DNA from: Hyposmocoma kahamanoa
Lineage: Eukaryota; Arthropoda; Insecta; Lepidoptera; Cosmopterigidae
Direction: 5' to 3'
NCBI RefSeq assembly: GCF_003589595.1
Contig: NW_020654422.1
Location: 17,062,951-17,126,950 of the forward strand
DNA: 64,000 bases
Shown: in pieces, positions 45,700-59,700 of the stretch
How the letters are laid out: each line of letters opens with the position of its first letter
Position numbering within the stretch: the stretch's first letter is position 1
Position numbers and translations under genes: made by a program
Notes under the pieces: model-generated
What the model was told of the DNA's origin: nothing
The model's database searches: none
Seen by the model: the letters and a program-made list of their open reading frames with translations, nothing else

Positions 45700-48690
45700 A
45701 AAATCATGTGGTAAACTGAACAATAAATAGTACTCATTTTGGATGGTATCAGTGAATTTGCTTAAGCTATATTTATAGTTTTACATTCTAATTTTGTAAG
45801 CAAATGGCTGCCGAAGTAAAGTGACACTATGCGTATATATAACAATGTGCACTATAGATAAGTATAGGTAGAATAGCTATTTATCAATGTGTACGCCATA
45901 GTCATACTGATGTCCTTTTGGATTCAATTTTCTTTATAGAAAATTGTTTATATTTCAACTAGAATAATATTATTTAACAACTGATTCTAATAAGAAAAAA
46001 TACTTTTTGAATGATTGACTTGTTGTGAATTGAACCATATAGTCTAGTCTTCTGCACGTAATTTAAAAAACTCTCAAGAGTTAAAAAGTTTTATTCATGT
46101 GGTATAATGTTATATATAAATACAAGTAAGTATTCTTGCGGTCACTATAAATAAAATAAATGATAAGTGCACTTTACTTTGCATTTCTACCTATTGGTAG
46201 CGGCAGCAATGTTGTGCAAATACTAATATGTTGTTCGAATGGCAAGTGTGCATGCAAGTGCATTTGCTAAAAATTTGTCACTCTTTAACAACAGACGTGT
46301 GTTTAGGAATCCAGTCAGAATTTAATAAATCACTGTGAATTTCGTACGTTTTTCTTAGAGGAAATATTTTATAGCGGCAATGTTCAATCTGGTATTCACA
46401 CGTAACTAAACAGACATTACTAACAAATATCCATTTATGTAACCACATGAAGTAAATGTAATGTCTTATTATACTGTTAACTTCCTGCATGTCTATTTAA
46501 TAATTTCAAATTCTATATAAAATCGACCTTTGAAAACAAGTTGCATGTTTGCGTTTTTATGTAGACAAATATGTGAAACATCAGTTACGCCCTAGAATAG
46601 TATGCAACATAAATTTTCATTTTAGCGTTTCTATTTTATTTCAAAAATATTTCCGGATAACATAGCTAAATAAATGAAACAAGCAAAACAAGTACACTAC
46701 TTGACACGAAAAGAAATAGTTGGAAAAAATTCTATGATATGTATAATAGATTGATAACAATCGAACAAATATTGAATCCATCATATTTTTTTTTCATAAA
46801 AAAAAATTTGTTTTACTGCAAATATAACTTTTGTCTTTTAGGGTGATTTAATAAATGTACCATATATTTATATTATCTAATATGGCTATAACATTTTGAC
46901 GACCTTCACTGGTCTTGTCGATTGAAATAAAGTCGAATATGAATCGTTGGATAAGCACGTGAAAAATGAATACTTAAAAATTCCTTAAATTTGGGAGAGG
47001 ACCTCCTAAATCACATTAAATACATACATATACATAATATCCTATGGAAATTGCGGTACCCAAGTCCAATAGCTCAGGAAATTGATACTGGAGGAAGGTA
47101 ATCTGACACTTATGATTGTGTACGAACGAGATCATACTTTTGTCAAGTTTTTCGTCTCTTTCTTAGTTCCCCCAATATATCTATATTATCATCTTTCGCC
47201 ATCGATCTCTGAAGATTATAATAATAATAATAGTAATAACTAATTTCTCAAACACAAATCTTACATTAAATAGACCCAATGTTAAATTAAATATAACCGC
47301 TATTTGTGAGACTGGAGTCCCTGTCCTAATACGGACTCCGGTGGGAGGCTGGTGAGCTGTAATACAGGTCTAGTACCTATACTAGCCTGGTGAGCTGTAA
47401 TACAGGTCTAGTACCTATACTAGACCTGTATTACAGCTCACCAGGCTCCCATCCAATCAGACAACTCATATTAAATTTATACTGAACTGTAAGTGTCGAG
47501 TGTGAAACGATTCAGTAAATAATAGTGAATAAAACAAAGTAAGTAGACGAAGAAGATTGACTGTAATGCCAACCATGATTTCTGCTGCTACTTCGTGTCT
47601 ATAGCGAAAACAGCTGCCAAATACATAGCGAACTTTTTATAGCCCAACAGTGTTCCTCAGAGCAACTCCTTAACGTCTGTCAAGTTTCAGCTATCTCTGT
47701 ATGGAGTATACCGTTGCTTCGTTTGAGATGAATCTATCCAAAGCTCCGAGATATGAGACTTTTTAACAAGGTGCTCTTAAAGGCAAACCTCCAAAACTCC
47801 GAAGGGCGCGCGGCGTCCTCAAGGACCCTGTCTTTCGATATTTGTTTGATTTTTTAAGTCCGTAGGGTATTACGTAATTTATTACAGTCCGTTCGGGTCA
47901 ATAGCGGTGAGGGATTTCACCCTTATATTGTACACATTCCAAAAAAAGCTTTTTGTTCTACGTTCATTACGCGACTAGGATAAGGTTTTATTTATGTGTT
48001 TTCCTAAGAATACGACGTTATACTTTTAAGGTCAGAGTAATCAAGCATTTTTCGACAAACTGTTGTTATTATCCTATTCCACATCAGCACTTTTCTCGAG
48101 ATGAGATTATGGACAAATCAAAAACAAAAAATATCAGCTTTTAAATTAAAAAAATAACATTTAATTTTACTTGTTTGACAATCAGTGTGTTGATTATAAT
48201 CAAATGTATGAATCATTTATGATGAAAATGGTACAAATTCAAAGTGTAACTGCCAGGGCACTGTTGGCAGCACATGCATGTTTTACTAAAAGTTATCGAA
48301 AAATGTAGAAGAGTCGGTAGGTTAGCATATTTTGTCGTCGTGGCTAGTATGATAAAAAATGTGCTGAGCACACCATACGGAAGGGACAATTAATAATCGT
48401 TATTCATTACAAAGCATCAATTCGTTAATTGGTTGTGTTGTGGGTTGTTATTACTTTTTTCTAAGTACCTATACTTTTAAAGTGGGCTCGATTGTCAGTA
48501 TTTTTTAAATTAAATGATTCTCTATTTTTTTATTCCATTTGTGTTTATCCGCTATAATTCTATTATGACTTTTTTCGAATTTTATTGTATTTCCTATCAA
48601 TTTCCTTTAGAAAACGAAATACACTTATAAGTACTGCAGTTAAATATAAACGTAAAGATCACAGGAAATTTTTGGTATCTTAATATTTTT
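45700..48690. other. Gene-poor spacer between SAP30L and DSP1
   Basis: Apart from the hairpin at 47347 and repeat-like sequence at 47220-47520, I see only AT-rich DNA with short chance ORFs. The first DSP1 exon could be non-coding and lie at the left edge. Confidence 0.4.
47347..47454. repeat. 38-bp duplication leading into a perfect 30-bp hairpin
   Basis: The unit GGTGAGCTGTAATACAGGTC...CCTATACTAG occurs twice head to tail (47350 and 47388). The second copy then pairs perfectly with an inverted copy ending GTATTACAGCTCACCAGGCT (47454), with a loop of 4 bp. Flanking sequence resembles 61515-61685. Confidence 0.85.
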
Positions 48691-49326
48691 AACGTCACTT
48701 ACACCCGTATTCTTAAACGTGTCCTCAAGGTTTCCTCAAACTCAACCTCACCTGAGGTGTCCTTAAGGAATTCCTCAGCACTTCCTCGAAGTCGGTATTC
48801 TTAAACGTCATTTGACAATTAAAAGGAGTTCCTCCAGTAAGGTTGAGTCGAGGAATGACGTCATTATCTCGAGTATTTTGTTTTTATTATGTTGGCAGAA
48901 TGTAGCCGAAAAAATACGAATGATAAAATATTTATGGTTAGTGTTGCTACTCAATCCAAACCGAAAAAAAATACCCGATTTTAAAGTAAATTTCTATTGA
49001 CATGTATCGGTAATCTTGTTGATAAATATGGAAATTTAATAGTTATACTTAAAAAAACAAACTAAATTAAGCAGGTAGTCATTCATTTCGAAGTAATCCT
49101 ACGATTGTACATTAGAATCTTTGTTTAAATAATTATCTATGCAATTAGCATTTTAGGAGTTTGAAAATTTGACATGGCAATAACTTCGTCCTGCCAAAAC
49201 AAAATGCCATGTGTTCAAGCGGGTTTTGGGCCGACGCCGACGCTTGTTTTGTTTAGTAGTTTGTTGCCGACAGCGACGCTCATAGAACAACATTACTCTT
49301 AATATTATCTACTTTGAAAATAGAAA

Positions 49327-49446
49327 ATGTCCGGAAGACAAATATTCACCGAAATTGAGAAAGTGTGCCTGCAGGAGTTAATAATTAAATATAAATTAAA
49401 CTCAGCCGCAACTCTCGGAGCAGGAAACTCATTTGCAAATAGGCAA
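49327..49446 (+). pseudogene. Myb/SANT-like Harbinger accessory protein fragment
   Basis: ATG at 49327 opens MSGRQIFTEIEKVCLQELII and continues KYKLNSAA before the frame decays. FTE-x-E plus a leucine-rich first helix ending in KYK is the usual start of the Myb/SANT-like domain in Harbinger-associated proteins. Only this first helix remains. Confidence 0.45.
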
Positions 49447-49600
49447 TAAAATATCAACAACTGTTTCTTTTCTAAATCGAAACCTTTTTTGGAATTGATC
49501 GTAGTTGTAAAATTCTAAAGGATTTTCTGCGTCTCTCAGATACCGCCGTGCCGGATAATCATAACTATTACGTAATCCATGAAATCCTCGAAATCGTCAA
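49443..49600 (-). pseudogene. HARBI1-like transposase N-terminal fragment
   Basis: The minus strand reads YDYPARRYLRDAENPLEFYN followed by YDQFQKRFRFRKETVVDILL. The pattern RRYLRD-x-x-NPLEFY-x-x-x-F-x-x-RFRF is the typical N-terminus of HARBI1-like transposases. No DDE domain remains. Confidence 0.65.
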
Positions 49601-50794
49601 AATCACACATTTTAATTCAATACACGTAAAAAATAGCGTCACAACAACCGTTTTCTACGGTCGAGGAGGCCTTAAGGTTGGTCGCGAGGTACCTCAAGTT
49701 TGACAGTATATTCCTCGACTCCACTGAGGAAAATCCTTAAGTCGAGGACGCTTATGTGAACTTAAAATACCAATAACCTTGGCTGAGGTTGAGTCGAGTG
49801 GAGGAAATCTCGAGTAAACAACTAAGAATACGGGTGTGAGTATACGTACATTTTATTAGAACTGAAGTTGTAGTATTTTTTTACGTTTCTATCACAATAT
49901 ATAAATTGAAATAGGATTATTTACAATTATAAGTGTATACTTGCACTGCTGGCTACGTGCCATCAACACGAAGCTCTTAATTTCCTACTTCATGTATTAT
50001 GATTTCTTAAAATTATGAACAACTACATTTTTTTTATTTCAGTTTCAAAGATTATACAAGTATCTTATAGGTGTTCTTAAACATCTGAAGACCCGGCTTG
50101 CTAACTTAAATTGTTCATTACAAATGTGTTTTCATTCAACATCAAAATAAAACTAAATATGGAAAATATTACTATTGGAAACTGAAATATATTTAAACTT
50201 TTATATATTTACTGAAATCAAACATAAACAAAAGAATTTTAGTGTGAGCAAGTACAGCAGTGGCTTGGCTGCGCTAATCGTCTTATTGACCGGTTACTGG
50301 ACGGGCTTGTTGCCGTTTCGTGCACAATCGGCTCCACTTCGTGTGAAGTCGAATATTTTCGTAATGGCCGCTGCGCGTTGAGGGCGCCTCTGTGCACTTG
50401 TTTAGCGTCTCGCGGTGCGACGTTGCCAACTGTATTGACTTTAAGTACTAACGAAGACAATACGTACATACGCGTGTGGAGTGGAACTTACTGCCGGCAG
50501 CTATTATTATATACCCAAAATCTTATAATTCTACGTCTCGTTTTGGGTTTTGTAAATTGCAAAATGTTACAAAATGAAAAAAATCATTAACTTTTTGTGA
50601 TCATTTTAAACTCTGTCGTACAAAGAGTGAGTGTTTTAGTGAAAACATTAGTTAATAAAGCTGCGTGGTGTTTATTTGTTATCAAAAGTGGAGACAAAAG
50701 GACATGATTTTTACAACAAAAAGAACATAAAGCATATATTAAAGTAGCTGAAGGGTCATAAAGGAACTGGTTGGCCTAAAGCGGCTGCTATAAC

Positions 50795-53700
50795 ATGGGG
50801 GATCGAGGCACGGTGGGGGGCGCGTGGGGTGCGCGCGACGATGCCTCGTGGTGGCCGGGTGGCGCAGGTGAACTTCAGCACCAACAACAAATGAATGAAG
50901 AGATTGCGAGAAGTACTGCTGCAGCAACTCATCAGCTTTACACATATAAAATGGCTAGTGGGTTTTCAAACAATGCAGGGGACACTTCAAACGCCAATTT
51001 TGATTATCGCATGATGTCTGGTTCAAATACTCGAGAAGAATCAGCACAACAGCCTTGGTGGTATTCATCAGGAGCTGTAGAATCACAACAGACATCGTCA
51101 CCAACGGTATGAATAAATCTCCACAATTTGGATTTTGAGTAATGTTGATGTTAGCACAGGTAGAATAAATACATAAAAACCAGCTTTGTACATAGACATA
51201 CTTCCATATAAATAGTGGCCTTTCTTCAGTTACAAAATTCGCACTACTGTACCGATAAAATATTCAATTATGGTTACACTTTCACGCATAATCATTTAAA
51301 AAAATATTCAATTTAAGGTAGTTAATTAGAATAATATCCGAACAGCGAAAACACTCTATGAGCTTATTGTTAGATAGTCTAGTGTTAGTAGTTAAAGTTT
51401 AAACGTTACAATCAGTTGCAGCGATGAAAAATTTAATAAAAGAAATATTTCATCAAACAAATCCACAGTAACTACTGTAACAACTGCTATTTGAGAGTTA
51501 TTTTATGCATAAAATACAGGCAGAGGTTAATGAACAATCACATTCAGGTGTATCTAAATAAGTATCACCTATCGAAAAACTTACGGTTGTAACATTATGA
51601 ATATCTATAAATAAAAGTTTAGTATTTTGTTTAATGGGAGACTATCTATAGTAGTAGTGGATTGCTACGAGTATAATGGTCGCCAACCTTAGCTTCGGTA
51701 CGAGATACAACTGACGTAAGAAAAAATGTGTGTGTGTATTCATATATTGTAGCAGCAAAACTGAAAATACGAGATTATTATGTACATTTTATAACATATA
51801 TTTTAATCCTATCCATAACAAGAATTAGCAAAATTTATAAACTATGGCAATACCACTAAACGAATAAAAATAATACTTAAATACTATTTATGTATACAAC
51901 CTCTTAATTTGAATTTGTTCTAAGTTTCTTGTTCTTGTTTCTATTTATTAAACTGCCTCCGTGGCCGAACGGTTACCATACCAGACTGCCACGCCGGGTT
52001 CGATACCCGGGCCGGGAGAAATATTTGTATGGCCTACATTTATTTCTCTCGTGAGTTTGGGTGTAATTTGTGGTTGTCTATGTGTGTGTCCATGGCACCC
52101 GCGACACAGGGTTTCCCTAGTGCGGGGCTATGTTGAGTGTGTGCGTTATTATTATTATTATTTATAATACGACGGAAGGATTTATTCAGGTTATGCAATA
52201 AATAAAAAAGTGTCAAGTTTAAATGACGAATGAAATCTTACCATTGAATGTCACGTTGATATTTGCACGCAAGTTGCTTACACAATTTTACTTGCGCTTT
52301 AAGTGCATCTGTAACCAGTAATAATATGTTATTAGCACGGAAAGGGAGATCACACTAAGCTGAATCTCAGATTGACATTATGTGTATTCCCAAATGAATA
52401 TACACCACATGAGTCACACATTCAATTTTTTAATTAATTGCAATCGAGATTTGCTTATTTTATATAAGTATTATCTATTTGAACTAATTTGTGGCACAGC
52501 CCTATATAGTAGTGGTACCGGTAACGCCAATGTTATTCGGTTCACCGTTTTGGTGGTGGATTTAAATCTAAAGCAATAGTGTTGTGGCTCCATTTTAACA
52601 CTACGCCGATAGGAGTGCTCCATATAATGATAACATAGTAAGTATATAAATTGGTAGAAAAATAATTGAAACTGGAACTTCTTCCAGTATTATGTATGAG
52701 AATATATTATTCATCTATGATCTTATAACGATTTAAGCATTCTGACGCTATTGCTTTACATTATAAATACATTATTTTAAAAAAAAACTTGTACGGCCTC
52801 GTTTATTAGATAGTGTAGTAAGACTAGAGAAACTCTATTTTGTATAGGAGTTAAGTGGTTAATTCAAATGTATAAGTAGTAAACTAGTATAAATATTGCG
52901 AATAAGTAAATTTAAATTTTGAAATTCATTTACTCGCAATGTAATTTTATTCCGAATTTAAGACAAAATCATTTCTAGTAAGAAAAAATGGAATTTTCGA
53001 ACGCTATCAATTTTGTTCTTTTAAAATAACACTTTTAATTTTCTAACACCCATACTGTTGTCTGTGCAGTATTTTTTAATTAATAGCCACACCAAAAATC
53101 TGTTGAATTTACTTCATTCCCGATTCCGCCATCGAGTATTTTGGATTCTTTTTCTGCTTTGCTGCCACGTTTTCCAAGGTTTTAAAACCAAACATTATAA
53201 TATCGGCTTTGGTTTTGAGTTTATAATTCACTATCACCTATACTTTATAATCACGGCTGTGTTACACGATAAATTTAAATATAGGCAAAGGTTCCAATCA
53301 TACAGAATCTTCAATTAATATCTTTACCTTGTGGTAGAAAAGGCGACATGCGCTTATTTTTAATAAATAGGTTGTGGTGGGTAAGGTTAGGTCCGAAAAT
53401 TTTCAAATAGTTTTAGAAAAATATGTGACAAAGCAATGTTAAAAATATTTATTCCGTTCTGTCTGTTTTTAGAAATAAATATTTTTTACATTATTGTTAG
53501 TTAACGTTTTTGCTAAACATCATTCATTCTTATTTCCGCCCGGGAAAATATAGCTCATTCATTGCACTTTCCAACCATATTTTTTTCTTAGTGAAAGAAA
53601 GACTAATGTAGGAATCTAATATAATAAGTGAGGGTAGTATTGAGAAATTTTGGAAATGTGTTAAAATTGTTGCCAGAAACTTAGAAAGCTTGAAACATAG

Positions 53701-56700
53701 TAAGTTGATATTCGTGTTAGCCGGTATGTCAGTTTGTTATACTTTTTCGGTGCACCGAGTAGATTTGGTAACTCTATATTTGCCGATGACTTCGGTAGGT
53801 TGTTTAAAGATAATTTAATTTGATTTTTATCCGGCCTATTTCAGTTTTATTGGTAATGCTACCAACGAACATTATCGGGGCTTAAGTAGATACAGAGATA
53901 AATAGATACAGAGCTTAACTTATGATAGTGCAGTGAACTGCAGTGGAGGTTTCATGTAAGGCATAATGCCACATAGGATTTGCTACTAACAACTCTTCAT
54001 CTTTGTAGGTTATACCCTCAGGGTTACGGCCAGAAAGAGTGAAAAATCTTTAAAAAGAGTGTTAAATCACTAACTTGACAAATTGTAAGATATATGTACT
54101 TGTAATATTCTAAATACTTATCTATTCAAACATTATTTTGTTTAAATAGTTTTTGTTCGTGTCACACTGCCGAATATCAGATTATATATCATGTTTAAAG
54201 TTGCATCCGGCATTTAGTACCAGTCAACAAATTTCTGAACTTGATCCAATAAGTAGCATGTGTTTTGGTGTGTTCCTTACACTGTAAATGCTGAATCAGA
54301 TTGTTGTACTGTGATAACATAACATGATTGTTTTTAAAAATATTTGAAGCAGCATTTACTTATTTGTTTTGTTGCAGACACAGAACCAGTCAAGTCCTGA
54401 TCCAGAGCAAGCCAGTCAGCAGGAAACACACCAACTGCAGCAGCGTCAGGATCAGAGCCAAATCCAAAACTTGCAACAGCAGTTGCAACAGCAGAACCTG
54501 CAGCAGGTGCTTCAGCAGAGCCAGTCTCTTCAGCAGACCCTACAGCAGAACCAGCAACCGACTCTGCAGCAGATGCTGCAGCAGCATCAGCAACAGCAGC
54601 AGCAGCAACAGTTAGAGGTGAAAATCAATATAGAAACTTATGTCTGGATAGCATTTTTGACTCCAATTACATTGACTAAAGATAATTAATTTATATTATC
54701 AGTGTTCAACTGTCACATAATGCTTCATAGAATACTCTGGAGAATTTTCATTTTTGGCAGCTGTTCTGTATTTAGAAAACTAAAATGTTTAGAAAAACCT
54801 TTATTTTTTATTTTTGTAGTCTTAGGGTCGTATTCTAGAACTCTAGTCAATGCTCAAGTCAGGATTGCAATTGAAACACAAGCACTGGAAATACGACCCT
54901 AATGGCAGGGACTTGAGTATAATTTCGAATGCTTTAAACCATACTCAAATCCTGACTTGAGCATTGAGTAGAGTTCTAGAATACGACCCTTAGTTGTTTG
55001 TGCTGTTACATTACAATTTTTATAATACAATGTGCTGTTTATTCATTGAAATATAGTTTTAAATACTTCTTGAACTACTGTAAATATGTTTCAAAGCCAG
55101 GCGTTTGTTGTAGGAAATCCATTCTATTCTTTCTGAAGCTTTTTCTCGAACTTCATGTCACACCAATATTTTTAAAACATAATAATTTATCCTGTTTCTT
55201 CTACATGCTTCTCTACTTTTTCTACAATCACGTTTGATAATCATCAATCATATTGTTATAATAAGGTAGTCTTTTGAATAAGATAAATATTACAGCAACA
55301 GCAACAACAGCAGCAACAACAGCAACAGCAGCAGCAACAACAGCAAGCAATACAAAATCTACAGCAGACCCTGCAAGTGTCTCAAGCTCAGGCGCAGGCT
55401 ATAGTGCAGGCACAGGCCGCGTTACAGCAGCAGGTAAAAAGCTGGAAATCAATGATTCGCATTGGGCAAAGCCAACACTGAGTTGTGACTCCATTTAATT
55501 GCTGCACCATAAATAGTCTTTGATGCTCCTTTTTCATATCTTTTACCAGTATTTTTATTTTTGTGTGTATGTGTTTTATTATTATTATTATTTTTTAATC
55601 TATCAGGTAGCGCAGACTCTGCAGCAGCAACAGCAGACACTGCAGAACAATATTTTAGCTGTACAACATCAACACATTCAGGCTGCTTTGCAGCGACAAT
55701 CTGCTAGTTTACAGGTAGCTTGTATATATATATATTTTTAAGTTTTCTATTTTTTAATGCTGTCAGACCTGTTTATGGTTGAAGAACCTATCGCAAATAA
55801 GCTTGCTACTTAAAAAAATGTTCTTTATACAATTTTGAGGATACCAAGAAGCGTGGTGAAAAGCTCTGATAGAATATTTACTGAATACACATAGATTCCC
55901 TTCCACAAGGAACCACAAATGTTAACACTCTTCACATGCATACATACACTTTAGCTCACTATATATCACTTGAATGCACATAGAGCAATTTTTACTGAGG
56001 GGTCTTATCTCAAATGTAAATAAAATAATCTTCCATACATTATCATCAAGTACCCATGTCTTTTTATATAGAACATATTGTAGGTCTAGTTGTGATTGTT
56101 CACGGACAAGTAAATTAACTTCATTGACAGAACTCATTGATCAAATCAACAACCTGTATATGTTGACAACAACTGTTATGAATTTATATAAGCTGATTTC
56201 AACATCCTGAAGACAAGATATAATAAATATATGATAAACAGCATCTTAAAAAGGACAACATTATTGATCAGTCAAATTCCTAGGAGGGTTATTGATCCCC
56301 AAAATATTGATGTTTCTAACATGACAATCTGTGGTTAATAATTAGTTATACTTCCATGACATACTTCTCATTAAAATGTAAAGTAAACGTTATTGAGTAT
56401 CAATATTATAGTACATATTATTTACTTTTTTATTTAGACATAAACATGATGCCATACACGTTCATTTATTGTAATTTTGGCATAGGAGTTGCAGCAACAG
56501 CAACATCAAGCTGTAACTACTCAACCAACTGCGACTAAGGGTAGGATGCCGCGAGCTAGGGCGTTCAACAAGCCGCGTGGGCGCATGACCGCCTACGCAT
56601 TCTTCGTACAGACCTGTCGGGAAGAGCACAAGAAGAAGCACCCTGATGAAAATGTTATCTTCGCAGCGTTTTCTAAGAAATGCGCTGAGAGGTGGAATGT

Positions 56701-59700
56701 AAGTTCTTAAGGCTAATTCTTTCTTTATAATTAAATCGATCACTGTATTTTAAATTTGAGCTGAAATTTAATTTGATTGAAATCATGATGTTTCTATGAA
56801 ATGGTAGTGATGCCCTTACGTAGAACTGTATTAGCTAACTAGGTGACTGCAAACCGGATTGCTCAATTCCAGAATGATCTGACGAACAAAGTGAGAGAAA
56901 ACCATAATCTTGTGACAGAATTAAAAAAAAAACTATTTTATGGCAATCTCAACCTCGTATTAATAGACCTCTCAAATATAGGGCCTGTACTATAAATCTC
57001 GTTCATATTTCGATATCCGTCCGAAACAATTACTGTCAAATAAGTAATACTGAAACAAATTAGAAGATTTTTCTTCATTGACTTTTTTTAATTTGGTCGA
57101 GTATTACTTATTTGACCGTAATTGTTTCGGACGAATGTCGGACTTAGAACGATAGTAGACCCCCTGATATTAAGATCTTACTAAAATCAACTTTTTATTA
57201 ATGAATTATATCACTTGAATGCACATAAAAATTACTCATTTATTGCGTATCATTCGAGAGTTGCAAAAATGTTCGCACTTAAGCCGCGGTTCCATTATTA
57301 TAAAGTCCTAATCCAAGTGCAGGGTCTCGATCACTTTATTTGGTACCATCCAAGATGCTGATTATTATAGCCTATAAATACGGGAGTGCTTGAGATGCAT
57401 TTCGAGATTACATATTCAGCCAATACGCACGTATTTACACGGGCGTAATTTTGGGGCAGCTGATTATCCAATTTTTCATAGTAGACTACACAATAGAAAC
57501 AATATTAATTGATATTTTGTAACGTATTTTTCATGAATAGGATTTGAAAAACACACAACTATCAAGAATATTTTATTCCAATTGTACTAAACTTAAGACC
57601 GGTACGCCATTAACATCGAGTATATAACCAGAAATAGAGACGACATAAGGGCCGTACATACCTGGCACTCTCAGGCAAATCGGCCTTATATCACTTTTAA
57701 ATATCAACTCTCATTTGCGCTGATCATCATGATGAAATCACAAATTGGAAAACTGAAATAGTACAGCGCCAACAACTGACCTGCGTGTACGTCTCCGCAT
57801 TTTCCTAAAATATTCTGTATTTATTGTAATAAAGATAATATCTCTAACAATGGGAGTTGTTCCATTTGGTGGTGTGGAAAACAAAAACAAAATATCTAAT
57901 TAAAAAACAAGCGGAATCACATTTCATCGGTAATTCAATATTAAGTATGTGATTTTTCAATTCCCAATTGAAACTGGTCGATTTTAAGTGAAACAATTGA
58001 CGACACCCGTCAATTGTTTCGAATTCGGGCTGGCCAATTGGAGCGCAGATGTCACAGTAATGATTTTGCGAAACAGTTTTCAAAGAAATTTAATGACATT
58101 TCGTCTGTATTTCTGGTTATATGCTAGATGGCCATAAACTTATCAAACACAAATAATTTTATGTCATAGGTAAGCAAATTACACTTGAAAATGTCACTTT
58201 GATTAAACTACTACTCATCAGTAAGGTAGATTCTCCAGATAAGAATGAAAAACTAAGGATTGCTCTTTGTAAATAAACATTTGTAGACATTTATCATTTA
58301 CAGCATTTATTTCAATCATGATAGATCAAGACAACTTACATGAGCTAAACGGGTCACTGTCATGGATTTTTGTCATCCAAGTATACAGGTTGATGCCTCC
58401 AATTAACACTAAGCCATCTTAATTTTTGGACCTGTTCTGTTTTTATTTTATTTTTTGTTTCTTTTTTTTTCCACAAAATTAGTGTTTTGTTTTATTTTTT
58501 CGAAAAAATAAACTGAAAAAAAAGTAACAAAACAAAAAACAAAAGTTTTATGTTTCGTTATTTTTTTTTTCACAAAATTCCGGAAGCATAACATTAGTAA
58601 ATAAATATACGGCTGTTTACAAAATAATATAAAATTACCAAAAATAAAAGTTGTCGTATTTTTTCAATGGAGGTATCGAGGTAACCTTGAGTGTAAAGTT
58701 TTTGTTTCACAATAGTTTTGAACCTAAATGGCAAATTTTGAATTACAATTGGAATCTTATTATATGACAGTCTATTAATTCATTGCGTCATTCTACGATT
58801 TATAATATTCATAATAGGCGAATGCAAGCATCTTTATTATGTAATATGGTGGGAATGTATGGGAGACCATTCAGATGTAGCGATAGTGTGACATATTATC
58901 ATGCAGCTTGTCAGTCACGCAATGACGATCTCCATAGTCGAGAGTGGCTGGTACACTGGTTTCCATGGTGTCGCTATCTCTCCGGGTGTGATCCCCCGCT
59001 GGGTCAATGTAGAACTAACTGTTCAATATAGTTTCGGCTCTGTAGTACCGCTGTTGTTTTCGATTTTCATAACACAAGTGCTTTACTTACTTTGGGATCA
59101 GAGCAACGTATGTGACGTGTCTAATATTTATTTTCTTAGGTTGGTTCCTACGAGTAATTATACTAAAAGTTCCCTTTGTAATGAACAGACAATGACAGAA
59201 AAAGAAAAGCAAAGGTTCCAAGCCATGGCCGAGAATGACAAGAAGCGTTACGATCTGGAGATGCAGAACTATGTGCCTCCCAAGGATATGAAGATCGGCA
59301 GGGGGCGCAAGCGGCAGCAGATGAAGGACCCTAACGCGCCGAAGCGATCGCTGTGAGTTACGGTCTCGAGTTTTTACCTTTAATTTACTATCCATGCTCC
59401 TGGCTGAACATGTTTGACTTTGTTGACCCAGTGCAGTGGACTTAACGTCTTCGAAAAGCTTTTTCTCTGTTGTGTGTGCTGTATGTGCTGATTTCTTCAC
59501 AATGTTTACTTATTTCATATTTATTTTATTTTTTCAAATAATCTTTATTTCGTAACTTCAAAAACTAAATTAATTACATACGGCACACGACAATTAACAT
59601 AGTATTATCTCAATATTGCTTTAGATTATAGTAATATTCCCTATTTAATTTCAAAGCGACAGTGTTGTCCTGTCTTTGAAATTAAATCGTATACGAATGA

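Larger units (their letters stand above)
48701..49837. mobile_element. PIF/Harbinger relic
   Basis: The inverted ends are ACACCCGTATTCTTA (48701-48715) and its complement (49823-49837), with further GAGG/CCTC-rich inverted blocks inside. Two oppositely oriented coding relics match the two Harbinger proteins: an SANT/Myb-like start on plus at 49327 and a HARBI1-type transposase piece on minus at 49443-49600. I could not see a clean 3-bp target duplication. It lies between SAP30L and DSP1. Confidence 0.7.

Noticed and set aside
58901..59188. N-terminal extension of the DSP1 exon at 59189
   Set aside because: The open frame runs upstream into intron; the family sequence resumes exactly at the AG acceptor before TMTEKEKQ.
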